From: Planococcus citri
Lineage: Eukaryota; Arthropoda; Insecta; Hemiptera; Pseudococcidae
NCBI RefSeq assembly: GCF_950023065.1
Contig: NC_088678.1
Location: 30,556,580-30,620,579 of the forward strand
DNA length: 64,000 bases
Reading direction: 5' to 3'
Shown: positions 25,801 through 39,103 of the stretch, in pieces
Position numbering within the stretch: position 1 is the stretch's first letter
How the letters are laid out: each line of letters begins with the position of its first letter
Position numbers and translations under genes: made by a program
The notes under the pieces: model-generated
What the model was told of the DNA's origin: nothing
Database searches by the model: none
The model's input: only the letters and a program-made list of their open reading frames with translations

Positions 25801-26881
25801 TATGATGCATCTTGAATTGAAATTTTGAAAATATGAACTGCTAATTGGGCGAATTGGTCTTTTTTTGAATTATTTACAATTTTTGAGCAAATAGCTTTTG
25901 GAAATTCCGTCTGATGACGAAAAGTTTCCATAATGAAATTTGTTCACTTTTCAACGCAGTTGTATACTATAATTATTATGCTTAATTTTCTCGATCTTTT
26001 TTTTTTAATTCTGAGATTTTTTTCAAATCATTTTTCATTCTTTTCAATGTTTTTCTATTTTTTTTTTTTTTTTTTGCAACATCGCTAATTGGAAGTTTTT
26101 TAAGTGGTGCGTAAAGTATCAACAATTTTCTGCTTGTTCACTCAATTCTGAAACAATCTATGTACATATAGTAAAAATATGACAAAGTCACGATTTTGAA
26201 CTTTTGATTCATTTTGCTGAGGCAGACGTTATTGCATACCCTATAGATATTTTCCTTCAATGAACTACATAAGTATACATCAGGGAATGAAATACTTAGT
26301 TGATTTTAAACAGCACAAATCGCCAGGATTTAACGTTGAAACCTTCACGAAATACCTAAATAATAAATGTTAAGTGCACCATAATTGTAGATACCTATTA
26401 CCTACTTCCTTAACTTTATATTTTGAAGAATTTTTCTTTTTCTCGTAACCCATTTTCTAAAATTATCCCTATTTCCGATCTATCAAACGATCATTACAAC
26501 TTTACAGTCGGTATTAAGTAAATCAGAGACGTCGTTAATGTGTAATCGTTCTCGAATTGAGCAATAATTAAACGTTTGATTGGCCGATGTAGGTACCTAC
26601 GTTAGTAATAAATTACCAATCATTAAATCATTATTAGGTACGGTCTGTACTTCTAATATTTAGCTACCTATACATACATTTTTATGACGTAAACCGACGA
26701 GACCAACGCGACGACGTTGCACTTTTCATAGGAAACCTTCGAAGTTCATTGTAACAAGATTGGTCTCTTAATCAATATACCTACCTAATCATACCAAATA
26801 AATTTTTTCAGTTCATTTTGGTGAAAGTTGTTTTTTTTTTTATTGTAGACTAACCTCGTTTTTATTCGTTTTTTTTTTCAG
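22831..26881. other. spacer upstream of the fusion gene
   Basis: AT-rich, with a diverged dispersed repeat at about 24.9-25.7 kb (see findings) and poly-T near 26.06 kb. If transcription of the fusion gene starts further left, this is part of its first intron. No missing N-terminal exon could be recognised here. Confidence 0.45.
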
Positions 26882-29800
26882 TGGTATACTGCGATTATAC
26901 GGCTTCTGGGAGATCGTTGCATTTTATCGAAGATTATATTTTGAAGGAAGTGTTACCTTTGTACGCAAATACACATACGTCCTCGAATGTTACCGCGTTA
27001 CAATCTAGTCTATACAGGTAGAGAAAAAAATTGATTTAGCATGTATCTGATTAATTATTTATAATGCTTGATGAAGCACTTCTGATGCTAAATTTTTTTA
27101 ATGTGTGCAGACAAGAAGCTAGAGATATTATTAGAAGTGCGGTCCACGCTTCCGAAAGTGATGCTGTTGTATTCGCCGGTAATGGTTGCACGGATGCTTT
27201 GCAAAAGCTCATTCACGCTTTAGATTTAGAAAGAGCTCCGGTAGTTTTTGTCGGATCGAACGAACATCATTCGGTTCTACTACCGTGGAGAGAAATAGGT
27301 GCTAAGGTGAGTAATCCTAAAAGATTGGTCAAGGAAATGAATTCTTAAGGATGCTTCAGAATTGAGTTATGACTTCGCCAAATTTTTTGAAAATGCCCCT
27401 CAACTATAGGTTAAGTCACCTTTTATTTTTATGTAAGGGAGAGACTAGGAGGGACATCAAAGCTGGTCTCTGGATTTCGAAATGTAGTTTTTTGAAATCC
27501 TCTCATATTTCTCTCAGTTTTGAATAGATTGACTCGATTAAAATTTCATTTGAAAAAAAAAAAGTTAGAGTCCTGTAGATTTTTTGTACCTACTTCTATC
27601 GCTAGAGATTCATTTAAGCTCATTCGAGGTCAATGCCTGACACAGACAGTAAATTTTGAGCATCCCTTTGTTGGTAAATCTCCATTCAAGGACGGGGGTT
27701 GGAAAGAGGGGAAATATAAAATTCGATGTGTATCTCGAAACAAATAAAATCTTGGGGTTTTTAAGTAAATAGCTTTTATGTTTTTGAATTCGAAACAATT
27801 ATACTATCCAGTGCCCATATGCTCCACATTATCCTTTCATACGACGACGACGTCAGACAATAAATCACGATGTTTTTCACGCCGAATGTTGTACATGTTA
27901 AGGCTTTAATGAACCGATAAATTACGATGTTTTTAACGGATTATTCGTGTAAAAGATAGCTCAACCGAAGAGAAATAACGAGAAAATGTTTACCTCTGGT
28001 TTGCCCTTCAATGACGTCGCAGAAATAGGTACCTACCTACCAATTTTTTCTGCCCGTCGAATAAATTCCTATAACGTCATTTTCATTAAGACCTTATTGA
28101 AAAAATTTTAATGAATTTTCCGATCAGAATGTCTAAAGGTAACACGTGCTCGAGAAAACATAATATCGGTTAATTTATTACCTATCAAAATGGATGGACG
28201 AATTTACAAACGGGCGTTAATTTTAAAAATAAATGTCATTATGAATTACCATACGCTCGAGTTAATTTACACAGGCAGATAGGCAGCACCACGATGTCGA
28301 GAATGTGGGTGTCTGCCGCGTGTTCGATGGTGGATTAAAAACGAATGTTTCATATCACTCTTTGTACAATTGTACATGTCGAAGATGTAGAGAAAAAAAT
28401 CGCATTTTTTAAAATAGGTAAATTAGGTTAGGTTAATGGAGCGTATTCCCCAAGCTCAGGTGCCAAATTCGTTACGCAGCGTTGCAAATAAACAACGTCA
28501 CACGTGCATTCCTTATACACAATTCCACGTAATCTAAATACGACTATACCTATTTGTTATGTTTACAGGTAATTAGAATAGCTGAAACTAAAGAAGGATT
28601 CTTGGATCTCATCGATTTAGAAAATAAACTTCAGAAAGAGAAACAATTATTGCTCAATGGAAACTCGCACGTACAATTTATCGGGTGTTTTTCGGCCACA
28701 TCTAATATTACAGGCATTTTGGCCGACGATATTGCCACGACTGTTTTATTACATCAATATGGAGCATTATCATTTTGGGATTACGCTACGGCTGCTCCTT
28801 ATGTACCTTTAGATATGAATCCCTTGCTTCCTGGTAATGATAAAGGAGTTCATAAAGATGCGATATTTTTTTCCGGCCATAAATTCGTCGGCGGGGTGCA
28901 GACTCCTGGTGAGTGAAATGACGTGAAAAATGATTCTTTAGAGAATTTTTATTTTTACGCGTGTATTTTTTACACGCAGCTTATTTTTTTGTGACATTTT
29001 TTTTAATGGAATTATTTTTCTATAGGGGTACTGGTCGCTAAAAAACAATTATTTAAAAGTGAGATGCTCGATAGAAGTGCTGATGGAGCTGTGTTGATAA
29101 ACTCGAAGGAAAATCAGAGATATTTTCAGGTATTTTATTTTACTTTGTATAGTTACGTAAATCAAGTCGAAGGAAATAAGGTTACCCCCTTGTAAAATTA
29201 TTTGTATTTATACCTGAAAAATTAGAATTGAATGGGTCATTGTATGGCAATTTGATTATTTTTAATCCTCGAGAACTTCTGCTTTTGTCTTTTTTCATTA
29301 AAAATTTCAAGAACTCGTTACTCTCCCGCTCCTCCTCCCACAACTGACGTTGATTGAAAGTAAAAAAAGGGTTTTTTTTTACTTCTTCCATTTTAGGGCT
29401 TCAAAATTATTGAAAGGTGCTGAATATTAGAGCAAAAATCGTTAATACACATAATTTTGAAAAAAAAACTACTGAAACTATCAAACATTCAAAAAAAATT
29501 TCAACTTATGTAGTATTGACGAAATTTTCAAGAAAATTTGTGATTTAATGTCACGAAAAATTTAAAAATGTGATAAAAAAGTCCATAAATTTTTCTTTTG
29601 GATTTCGAGATCAGTTTTGAAGTGAACTTCTCTTTAAATAGTTCTTTATTCATATTTTTTAATACAGTAGGTACCTATTTTATTTAGGTAAAATTTTTAG
29701 TTTTTCATTTCTTATAGTGAAAGGGACGTAGAAAGATAATAAATTAAATTTTTTTAATTTCGTTTGTTTTGATGATCAATTCTAGAAAATTCATTCGTTT

Positions 29801-32800
29801 TTTTGCAGAATATAGAAGTACGTGAAGAAAGCGGTAACACCGGATCGATTGTTGATTCGATTAGAATGGGACTTGCGGTGCATTTAAAACAAACTTTAGG
29901 ACCGCCGAATATCATGTTAAGAGAACAGAAAATCACCAAGTGAGTTGAATTTTTCCTGAAATCTTATTAATGCGAACGAAGCCGAAATATTCATCTTGAA
30001 ATTCTTTTCAAAATGTTTCTTCTGCTTTAGATGCACGATAGGTATTCCTTTTTCTGCAATTACCTGGCTTCATCTTGCTTGATTTGACTCAAGATTTTCT
30101 TATATTATTATTTTTCAATTTAAACCTTTTAGAAATTTTTCTCGAATAATCGAAGTCTATTGTTATAAGTTTTTTTTTTTGGAGAAAAATAACTTATCGC
30201 GAGTAAATTGATAAAATTGGTTTTTATTTACAGGACTGTGCTCTCATTCCTCAGAACAATTCCAGAAATAATATTACTCGGTAATGGATCTCGCTCGGTG
30301 AAAAGGTTACCGATATTTTCATTCGTAGTCAGACACCCACGCGGAGTTTTCCTTCATCATAATTTCATCTGCTCCGTTTTAAACGACGTGTTCGGAATAC
30401 AAGCCAGAGGAGGGTGTGCCTGTGCTGGACCCTATGCTCACGATTTACTAGGTATTGACGATAAACTAGCCAGCGCCTACGAAGAGGTTTTATCCGAAGA
30501 CGAGTAAGTAGGATGTGATGATCTCTGTTTCATCTTCTTCCTTCTCTCTATCTTTCCTCCGATATTTCTGTATATGATTTTTTAAATTGAATTTTTTATA
30601 GAACGAATAAGAATCGTGTTCAAAGTCCAGAAGAACAGCACTCTTGTTTCGAAATGTTAAGACCTGGATTTACGAGGATTTCGCTGCCATATTTCATGTC
30701 TGATGCGGAAGTCACGTTTGTATTAGAAGCTGTGAAAATGGTTGCCACCGAAGGATGGAAATTATTACCGCAGTACGTCTTATATCCGGAAATGGGCGAA
30801 TGGAAACATCGCACTAATTTGGTAAGATCGAGTGATATAAATTTTATGGTATCCATGTCATAAAATACTTTAGAATGATGTGCCGATTTATTAACCGTTT
30901 CGTGTTGTAGGTGTTCCGAGAACGTAAATGGTTAAATTCGGTGCGATTTATTGATGGAAAAATGACTGCCAACGAGAGGAAAATCTCAGGACAGAGTCCA
31001 TTTCCTCAAGATCCCTCTGATTGCTTGCATATGGCTAGAAATATATTCAACAAAGCTAGAAAAGTACGTTTCAGTCATATCTCAAGGTGTCAATAAGTTG
31101 GCCCCCTTCGATATTCTGATAATTGTTTATGCAAACGAACTATGTAATTTTGAACAGGCACTATAACATGTATTAAATAAATTGACGTATTTTGCAGATG
31201 GCTCATCGCTATCCCTTAGTCGATCAACGAGTAATGTTCGACGAAAAAGCAGACGAACTTCGATGGTTCATGTTACCCAGCGAAGCTCAAGATCTGTTAC
31301 TCGGAAACTGCCAAAATGTCAAAACCAAGGTTCCTTTTTCACCCGGAGAGTACTGCGGTACTCGTAACAACAGTATTAGCGAAGACTCCACAGATTCGGC
31401 GACACCTTTGGTACCCTGCAGTATTTCTCCCTCATTAGACTTCGGTTCGAATTCATACTACACCAGACACAACAGTCTGACTTCCTTCGATTCATCTCCT
31501 CTGAAGAGAAGTTCGAGCTTCTTTGCTGAAAAATCGTGCTCTGATTGCGGCTGCTTGTCGCCTTTTCATTCTAAAATTAATAGAGAAGCGTCTCCTATGT
31601 CGAGAACTAGATGTTATAGTTTGGAATCGAATTCAGCCTCGCCTCCTAATAGACTGCTATCGTCCGTTGAAATAAATGGGCATTGTTCATGTGGTAGTCA
31701 GACTGATATTAGCGATGCCGAATCTGTATCCAAAGGTGAGATACGTTCTTTTTTATATGAGGCACTTTGATCGTAGTTTAACGCCTTCCTGAGATAATGC
31801 TGCAACCTGATGATCACATTTGTGTAGTTTGGGCTACTAGATTCTCAAATTGAAGGCTGTAAACTACGATTAAAGTATCCAGTTGATTTAACCAGAATAA
31901 TGAATACTTGACTTTTGCATATGGTCATATTTCAGCTGATTTCAGCGATTTTAGCGATATGGGTATTACAACGCTGTTTCCTACTACTGAAAATGAAAAT
32001 ATAAAGGTAGATTTTCGCATTAGCAAGGCTATAGAATAATAAGATGGTTAATAATCTAGAATTTAATCTAAATTTTCTTCCCCAGGCCTATGTAAAAGGA
32101 GTAACCGAAGAATTAGCTTCTGAAATAAAGACTGAAATCAGGGAAGTAATCAACACTGTAGATAACGTATTGTCAGAAAGTATGGAAAATTTAGACGTGA
32201 ACGGGATGTCCTACGATAAACGATTCAATACAGATTTCCGAAGAACTAGCTCGATTCCTATGTTAATTAAACCTGCCACTACAAATCATTATACGAAACC
32301 TGTTCATAGTTATAGCGATAGTGCAACGTATTGTAATCAGCCAATGTTCAACTATGGTATGGAAAACAGTCGACCCAATAGTGCTGGTAAAAAAATTAAA
32401 ATTTTATACTTCGACTTGAGAGATAAGATAGTTTCTTCGAATAAAATTTTCAATCACCTATTTTAATTGTATAGGATTGCGAAAAAGATTATACAGCCAA
32501 GAAGGTAAATCATGCCCCGAAACCACAGCCGACATGAGCGATCAAGTAGCCGTTTACTTGGCTGAACTCACCTCTGAAATGGTCACAGAAATGAAATCCG
32601 AGTTACGCGAAATGGTGAACGCTGTCGATGAAATAATCTCGCCCTCAGTTAACGATAAAAACACCTATAGCGGTTTCGACTCCTCCAATTCCAGAAATCG
32701 AACCGTATCGGTGACTTTACAAGAAGAATGGGAAGATAGCGACGATAGTCATTCTCAAAACGAAGGCAGTTATAAAAGCTGCAAAACTGACGGTATGCAT

Positions 32801-35427
32801 TTTTATCTCAAACCATTTTTTCATCGAATTTTTTTCTGATTAATTTATCATTTTGATTTTCCTGCAGCTCTCGAAGAAATGAAAGTAATCAAAAATAATA
32901 ACAGCGATGCTCAATCCGAAGAGACCAAATCACTCACTAAAAGTGACAGTTCCAGTGACAGCGGCGTCGCTGAAGTTTGCCCCAAAGAATCTCCCTCCAA
33001 AGTATCCAAACGTAAGATTTCAGTTATCGCTCGCGAATCCAGATCGTCTCCTGATGTCAAAGAATATATTAAAGAAGCTGAAATTGAATTGAAAATCGAA
33101 AATAACGAAGAAGAGGAAAAGAAAGAGAAACCTTTTTGCATAGATCAGCGTAAGAGAAGCTTCGAAAGTGTTGCTCTTCAGCCTAAATGGCATTGCCCGC
33201 CGAAAACTGTTTGGAAACCTACTGTAGAGGTGTGTATAATATTATTGGTTATCTTAAGTCGAGATTTTGATAGTGTTATTTTATGGTAACGAGATAGGAG
33301 TGAAAATTGACCCCCTTTTCTGTTTCCCCCGTTTGGAGAAAATTCGTATTTTTAAGAATGAGTACGAAATGCATAGATTTTAAAAATTAAGTCAGGCATA
33401 AAAAATTAAGAATTTTTCAACTTAATGTGTCATAATTTTATTATTCTAGGCCATCAGAGAATTCGACATGATAAGAGAAGGCGACCGTATCCTGATTTGT
33501 TTATCCGGTGGCAAAGATTCGTTATCGTTATTACATACTTTACACCAATATCAGTATTATTCGCAATCATACGGCGTTACTTTTACATTCGGAGCTGTCA
33601 CTGTTGATCCTGGAAGTCCTGCATATGATCCTCGCCCTTTAATACCCTATATGCATGCTCTAGGAGTTCATTATCTCTACGAGGAACACAGTAAGGATCA
33701 ACATTAAAGCTGAATTATGCGTTTATTCTCTATTTTGTGTTCTCATGACTCCTTTTTCTCACAGAATTGTTGGAGAATTTGGATGAAACGAAATGCACCT
33801 CGTTATGCGGATTTTGCAACCGTTTGAAAAGAAGTCACTTGTATAAAGCTGCTCGAGAAAATAACTATAACGTGTTAGCTTTAGGACAACATCTGGATGA
33901 TTCAGCCGAGAGTCTGTTAATGTCCACATTTCACGACGGTAGATTGAAATCGATGAAAGCTCATTATTATATCAGGTGAGATAAATTACACCGAATCATT
34001 ATTTACCTACTTATATAATTTACGTGTGTGTGACCGCGCAATTGTAATCGCTTTCCTAAGCCGAATCTAAAACAAAACCAGTTTGAAAATAATTACCTAC
34101 CTAAGTATAAATTCAGAAGGGTTGTTTTTTTTCATTATTTTTCATTTATCGAGTAATTTGCCAGATCATAAAGTGGTATGGTGTTAATAGCCATATAACT
34201 TTTTAGGAATGAAAACACAAAAGTGGAACTAGAAAACGAGAGCTGTTTGGCAATCGGAGGTTTTTTTGGGAATTGTTCGATCATCTGAATTGGACATCGT
34301 GAACTATGCACTAAAATGATGTTCACTTTGTAGACGTTTCTTGTTTAATTTAAACGGTGTATTGTTTTTTTTTCTAAATATGTATAGAGAACGCGATCTA
34401 AGAGTCATTCGTCCGTTTATTTATGTTCGAGAAAAACATCTGAGACAATTTGCTGAGAATCGTAAATTACCTGTGATTGCTGAAAATTGCCAGGTATATT
34501 TTGAGACACCGAAAGCCAGCTTGGTGAGTTGTTTTTTGATTTTTTTCACCTTACCATGGTCTTGACCTTCGGATATTGGAGGAAACTCATGCTGCTTTTT
34601 TGGCTTAGCGTACTAATTAACAACATTATTACATTGTAATTAGCACCTATCTTGGTGAATGGAAGATTTTCATGGGATAGCGTAATGTGTTTTGAGATAT
34701 TGTTTGGGCTGTTTTTTTCATTTTTATTCATTTTTTAACGGGTTGTGTTTTGTTTTGTATTTGTCTGTGTCTCGTTAGTATTTCCTGTGTTATTGATTTA
34801 TGTTTACCTTTTGCTTATTTTTTTTTCTTGATCAGGTAAGTACATATTTTCATTTTCGTTTCATTTGAAATGTAAGTCTAGTTGCTAATTTGTGATTGTG
34901 ATCAGCTATTATAAAATAGGATTGGTTGCTTTTGAACTTTTATTCATATTTTTTCCTAAAAGATGCATTTTTTTTTTTGTATTTATAGTTTCATTACCTA
35001 CTTTATAATTTAGCTTCGAACAAATCATTTAATAATTTTCGTCGGGTAATAAAATGCTAACACATTTTACTCTATGCACCTGCGCCATTTGCTTGATTAA
35101 CCATCCTCCGTACAAAATATCCTACTATAGAACCACCAATTCATCGTACACTCCTAAATATACAAGATTATGCAACTAAACAAGCTCCATTTACAGGAAA
35201 GACACCGCACCAAGCAATTACTAGCCCAGCAAGAAATGTTGAACCCCAAACTGTTCACCAATTTGAAATCAGCTCTTCAGCCATTGATCAGTTTTAAAAA
35301 CGTCGGCACGGAAGAGAACAGTTCCACTTTTAAGAAAAATAACAAAAAACAAACTCACAGCGATGAATCCGACTCCAATTATTGTGTCAGTTCGGATACA
35401 GAAGAAGACGAGCCGAACACTTGTTGA
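26882..35427 (+). CDS. cysteine-desulfurase-like aminotransferase fused to TtcA-like PP-loop thiolase (5' incomplete)
   Basis: Seventeen exons in continuous frame give at least 1318 residues: 26882-27017, 27111-27306, 28569-28908, 29026-29129, 29809-29939, 30234-30503, 30602-30821, 30911-31063, 31198-31735, 31936-32006, 32086-32386, 32475-32792, 32868-33229, 33450-33690, 33765-33975, 34388-34523, 35197-35427. The first begins VYCDYTASG in phase 1, so an upstream start exon is missing. The N-terminal part (to about 31.3 kb) is a class V PLP fold: GNGCTDA, NEHHSVLLPW, DYATAAPY, the PLP lysine in SGHK (Lys codon 28881-28883), and RGGCACAGP, where the second Cys (30421-30423) aligns with the SufS-type catalytic Cys. 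A Ser-rich linker follows (31.3-33.2 kb). The C-terminal part is a TtcA-group PP-loop: SGGKDS (33504-33521), CGFC (33806-33817), LGQHLDD. Inferred role: cysteine-derived persulfide is passed in cis to thiolate tRNA. Confidence 0.9.
32089..32647 (+). repeat. duplicated 31-residue helical repeat in the linker
   Basis: Within the fusion protein, codons 32089-32181 (starting YVKGVTEELASEIK) and 32555-32647 (starting YLAELTSEMVTEMK) align without gaps at 14 of 31 residues, with most other positions conservative (I/L/M/V or S/T). Both predict an amphipathic helix ending VD-x-(V/I)-(L/I)-S. They lie in separate exons, as expected from an exon duplication. They may act as a docking or coiled-coil segment; no known domain name is recognised. 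Confidence 0.75.
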
Positions 35428-36338
35428 AATTTTTTTTCAGTACATAGACTGAATTATACCTATAAACTTATATACTTAGTAATTTATAATTTCGTATCGC
35501 TTAAGAAAAATTCGTCTAGTTTTATACCTACCTATTTTTCGATATCTCCTCTATACGCTTTTTATAAAATATTTATTTTAATAGCTTCATCGTTATATAA
35601 ATGTTCAATGTTTTAAAACATTTTATGGCTTTGTACGTTCGTAAGAAGATAAAAATGATCCATGCCTATGAGTAGGTATGTGCATAAGTTAGAGAGTATT
35701 TTAAGCTTTTAAAAAAAGAAAAGAAAAGATAACCGAATGTATAATACGCTTGGAACGATTATATTTACTCGCAGAATTACGTATGTAGATATAAGTTTCG
35801 AGGGTATTTTTTTGATGTTGTGATATGATTTGTGATGAATCCTAAGGGCATATGATGTCTCGAACGAGTTAACTGAAGTTTAATTTTTTTTTTTTTGACA
35901 TGAATTAAGATGGTATGTTGACGCATTCCAGTATTTTTGAGAATTTTTTTCTGCGACTGAAACGAGAAATTTGAACGATATGCTAGTCAAGATTTTCGTT
36001 TCGATTTACTTACTTTAATATTTAAGTTGAAGTAAAAAATTATAAATTGGAAAAATATTGCGCTTAAAAATTTTGATTTCTTTTTTACGCGATTGTATTT
36101 GAAAAAAAAAATTATTTTAAAGGAGTTTGAAAAATTTCATTTGTAAACATGGTTACTTTTCAAGTTACCTGAGAGTTTATATAGCAACTTTCGCTGTAAT
36201 ATTGATTAAGTTTTAATTATTGTTTCGCTTTGTTTGCCATAAAATGTGATATCTTTTTTATTTATTTTTCCCCCTTATTTAAAAAGCATTTTAGTATTTT
36301 TTTTTCTTTCGTTAGGCTAAATATGTTCACTTTTATTA

Positions 36339-36344
36339 AATAAA
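36339..36344 (+). terminator. candidate poly(A) signal of the fusion gene
   Basis: AATAAA about 910 nt after the stop at 35425-35427, the first such signal I see downstream; it would imply a long 3' UTR. Confidence 0.45.
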
Positions 36345-36556
36345 TGTTGAGTTTAATTTGAGACGTGTTGTCTATTAATCGATGAAAACATGACTTGAAC
36401 GTATAAAAATGCGAATTTTTTGCATTTTTGGCGAAAATAGAATATTACGAATCAGCAATTTTCATTTCAGAACGAGAATCGTTTGCTCGTATGACATTTT
36501 ATCGACTTGAAGAAAGTATATCAAAAATAAAAAAATGATTTTACAAGTTAAAAATA

Positions 36557-36590
36557 TTTATTACGACATAATATGTTTCCTCATTTTATT
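36557..36590 (-). terminator. poly(A) signals of the metallothionein gene
   Basis: Two AATAAA hexamers on the minus strand (36590-36585 and 36562-36557), 60-95 nt after the stop codon at 36650-36652. Confidence 0.65.
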
Positions 36591-36649
36591 GAGTTCCATC
36601 TTGTTTACGAATTTTCAAGCGAACTTGTATACATGTTGAGGACTCCTTC

Positions 36650-38905
36650 CTACTTGCAGCATTTACCTCCCTTGCATCCGCATCCGGATCCTGCGAAAGA
36701 AAAAAATCATTACTCATTTTTATTTAAAATTACGTACCTAAGATAACAAGTTTGGAAACCATGTCTATTATTATTGGGATAGGTACATAGAAGTACCTAT
36801 TACAGAAAAACAACTTTCAATTGTCTACACTCTACAGCTAAATTTTAAACGGATTATCGGGTTGAAAATTTGAAGACCACATGCTGATTGATGCTTCTTA
36901 TATAATAGATTGTCAAAAAAATTTATAATACCGAGTATGAAAACTGAAAAGAATTTATTATTAGGTTACGTCACATGTGGTACCTACCTATTCAGTACCT
37001 ATGAGAGAAAATCGAAAATTTAATTCTTGCAAAATTAATGGCTCGAAAACGTGACCTTGAAACGAAGTCTGTAATTTCAACCGAGCAGGTGTGTTTTTGT
37101 TAAGCAAAAAAGATGAAAAATGTTGCTAAAGAGCCCCCTTTTTCCCCCTCTTACTTCATTTTTTGCAAAGTGAATCGATATCAACTTGTATGGTGTGCTT
37201 AGAAAAGCACATTAATCATTTGCAAAAATTAATAATGTTGGCGGTAGGGAGGATAGAATTCTAGTGGAAATTAAATTCTAGGCATTTACTCTGACGATAA
37301 CTTTGCGTCGAAATTCACATTGACATGTGTGTTGGAACCGACAAAAATTACCTATACCGTAAAATATCTTGAATTTCATAATTTTCAACTACGAGTAATA
37401 TGTTCCATCGTTTTTGAATTTGTATAGAAAAAATCAAAGTGGTGAAATTTTGATTCGAAAGCTGGATGCTTGATGAAAAAAATTCTGAAAAATGGTTAGG
37501 TTGAGGATAAACCGATTTTACAAGGTTTGATCTTTTTTTTTTTTTGAAAATCTTAAAGCTTCCCAAAAAAATGAAAAAAGACAAAAATCGGTGAACTCGA
37601 GAGGAAGTACAGATTTTTAATGTTGGCTAAGAAGAAAAACTATGATGAAACGAGGCAGAGAAATTTGCCCAAAAATTCACTAAAAGTCAAGGAATTTAGC
37701 GTGTTGAAAAATCACTAAAAACCTGAAGATATTATGAAAAATGATGTAGGCTATTCAGATATTGTAAACAAAATCAGATCAGAGATTGTAGATATGTACA
37801 ATTTCTCGAGTTCACATTGTACGATTTTTTTTCAAAATATTTTCAATTTTTTGACGGAGAAAGAGATACATTATTGAATTGAAAAATGATTCGTAGTTAA
37901 TAATAGACTGTCCTTTCGGGTACCATGACTATGAAAAAACATTTTTATCTCGGAAATCATAAGGTCAGGTATGTAGCTCGATATTCTACGTATCAGCCTT
38001 TTAAAACTCACTGCATGGAAAAACTTGGAAACATTCAAACGCGTACTTTATCACTTTGCTCTTGAACTTTGATTGGCACATGCGTATTAAAAGCTTGAAA
38101 ATTCGAGAAATAGGCAAACTCATCCCACGTGAATTACAAATGGAGCATTTTAAAGAAAATTTTTCGATTATTAATTTTGATAAAATGTCATTGAAACGTC
38201 AAGGTTTTTCAAACTTTTTGGTCATGTTCAACACACCCAAAAAAATTGTAGAAATTTAACTTTAAGGAAAGTAACTTATAGGGACAGATGTAACAATTTC
38301 GAATTTTTAGACGTTTTTCTCTTGCATCATCCTATGGTCAATTTCCAACTTCGTCTTTCACCACACCCCCTCCCCCCTTCACCTATTGTATTCTTTGCAT
38401 GATTGGAGAAAAGGAATCTATACAGTAATAATATCATTTCCTAACGAAATTTAAGTACTTAAAACGAATAATTATTCTAACTCGATCCCTCGAACAGATT
38501 CCACTAGTATGACGCAATAACAAATATCTTGAGCTAATTTTGCCAGAAATTTTAAAAAATTTGATATTTGGTACGTATTTTTACCATTTTATAAAACTGA
38601 GTCTTAAATATTGATTTAAAAAAAAAGAACTTCGAAATGCAAATTGTGATAGGTAATTAAAAAATGAAAAACTTACCCGAGGTACATTTACAGTCGCTTC
38701 CACATTGGCAAGAGGTCGAGCTCGATCCTAAACAAAACAAAAAACATCGAATTAAAAAACGAATTACCTAATTAAGATTTTCAAAAGAAAAAAACTTCCA
38801 GCAAAAGAACAATTTGAAGACCTATAAAATTTCCTAAAAATTGATCGGGAAAATCAAAAATTAATTTTTGAACTCACCTTTTCCTCCACAACACGGGTCA
38901 GGCAT
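36650..38905 (-). CDS. metallothionein, 39 aa, three exons
   Basis: Exons 38905-38878, 38727-38677 and 36690-36650 join through two phase-1 introns (145 bp and 1986 bp) with GTGAGT and GTAAGT donors. The product starts MPDPCCGGKG and ends KGGKCCK; it has 10 Cys in 39 residues as CC, CxC, CxC, CxC and CC pairs and no aromatic residue, which is the insect metallothionein pattern (the middle GSDCKC is shared with fly MtnA as I recall it). The role would be thiolate binding of Cu/Cd/Zn in the cytosol. A TATAAATA box lies at 39038-39031, 126 bp before the ATG, with a conserved metal-response-like box further upstream. The coding exons are too short to stand out as ORFs, so the splice sites and the Cys pattern carry the call. 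Confidence 0.88.
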
Positions 38906-39030
38906 TTTGATTAAGAAAATTTGAAGTTATTCAAATACAACGAATATAAAAATTTTAAACGCGGAGTACCACTTGACTCAAATTACTAGTAAAAAGCGTT
39001 CAAATACGAATTGATGGCCAGAGCTGAAAG

Positions 39031-39038
39031 TATTTATA
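39031..39038 (-). promoter_or_regulatory. TATA box, metallothionein gene 1
   Basis: TATAAATA on the minus strand, 126 bp upstream of the ATG at 38905. Confidence 0.7.
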
Positions 39039-39093
39039 AGGTGGAAATGCAGATACTAGGTACTGGTATGACTATGTCGAAAGTGGGGAAACC

Positions 39094-39103
39094 GTAGCGC
39101 ACG
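39094..39103. promoter_or_regulatory. metal-response-like box, metallothionein gene 1
   Basis: GTAGCGCACG, 56 bp upstream of the TATA box. AGCGCAC within it matches the metal response element core TGCRCNC at 6 of 7 positions, and the same 10-mer with one change sits at the same place in the second metallothionein promoter (39920-39929). Confidence 0.45.
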
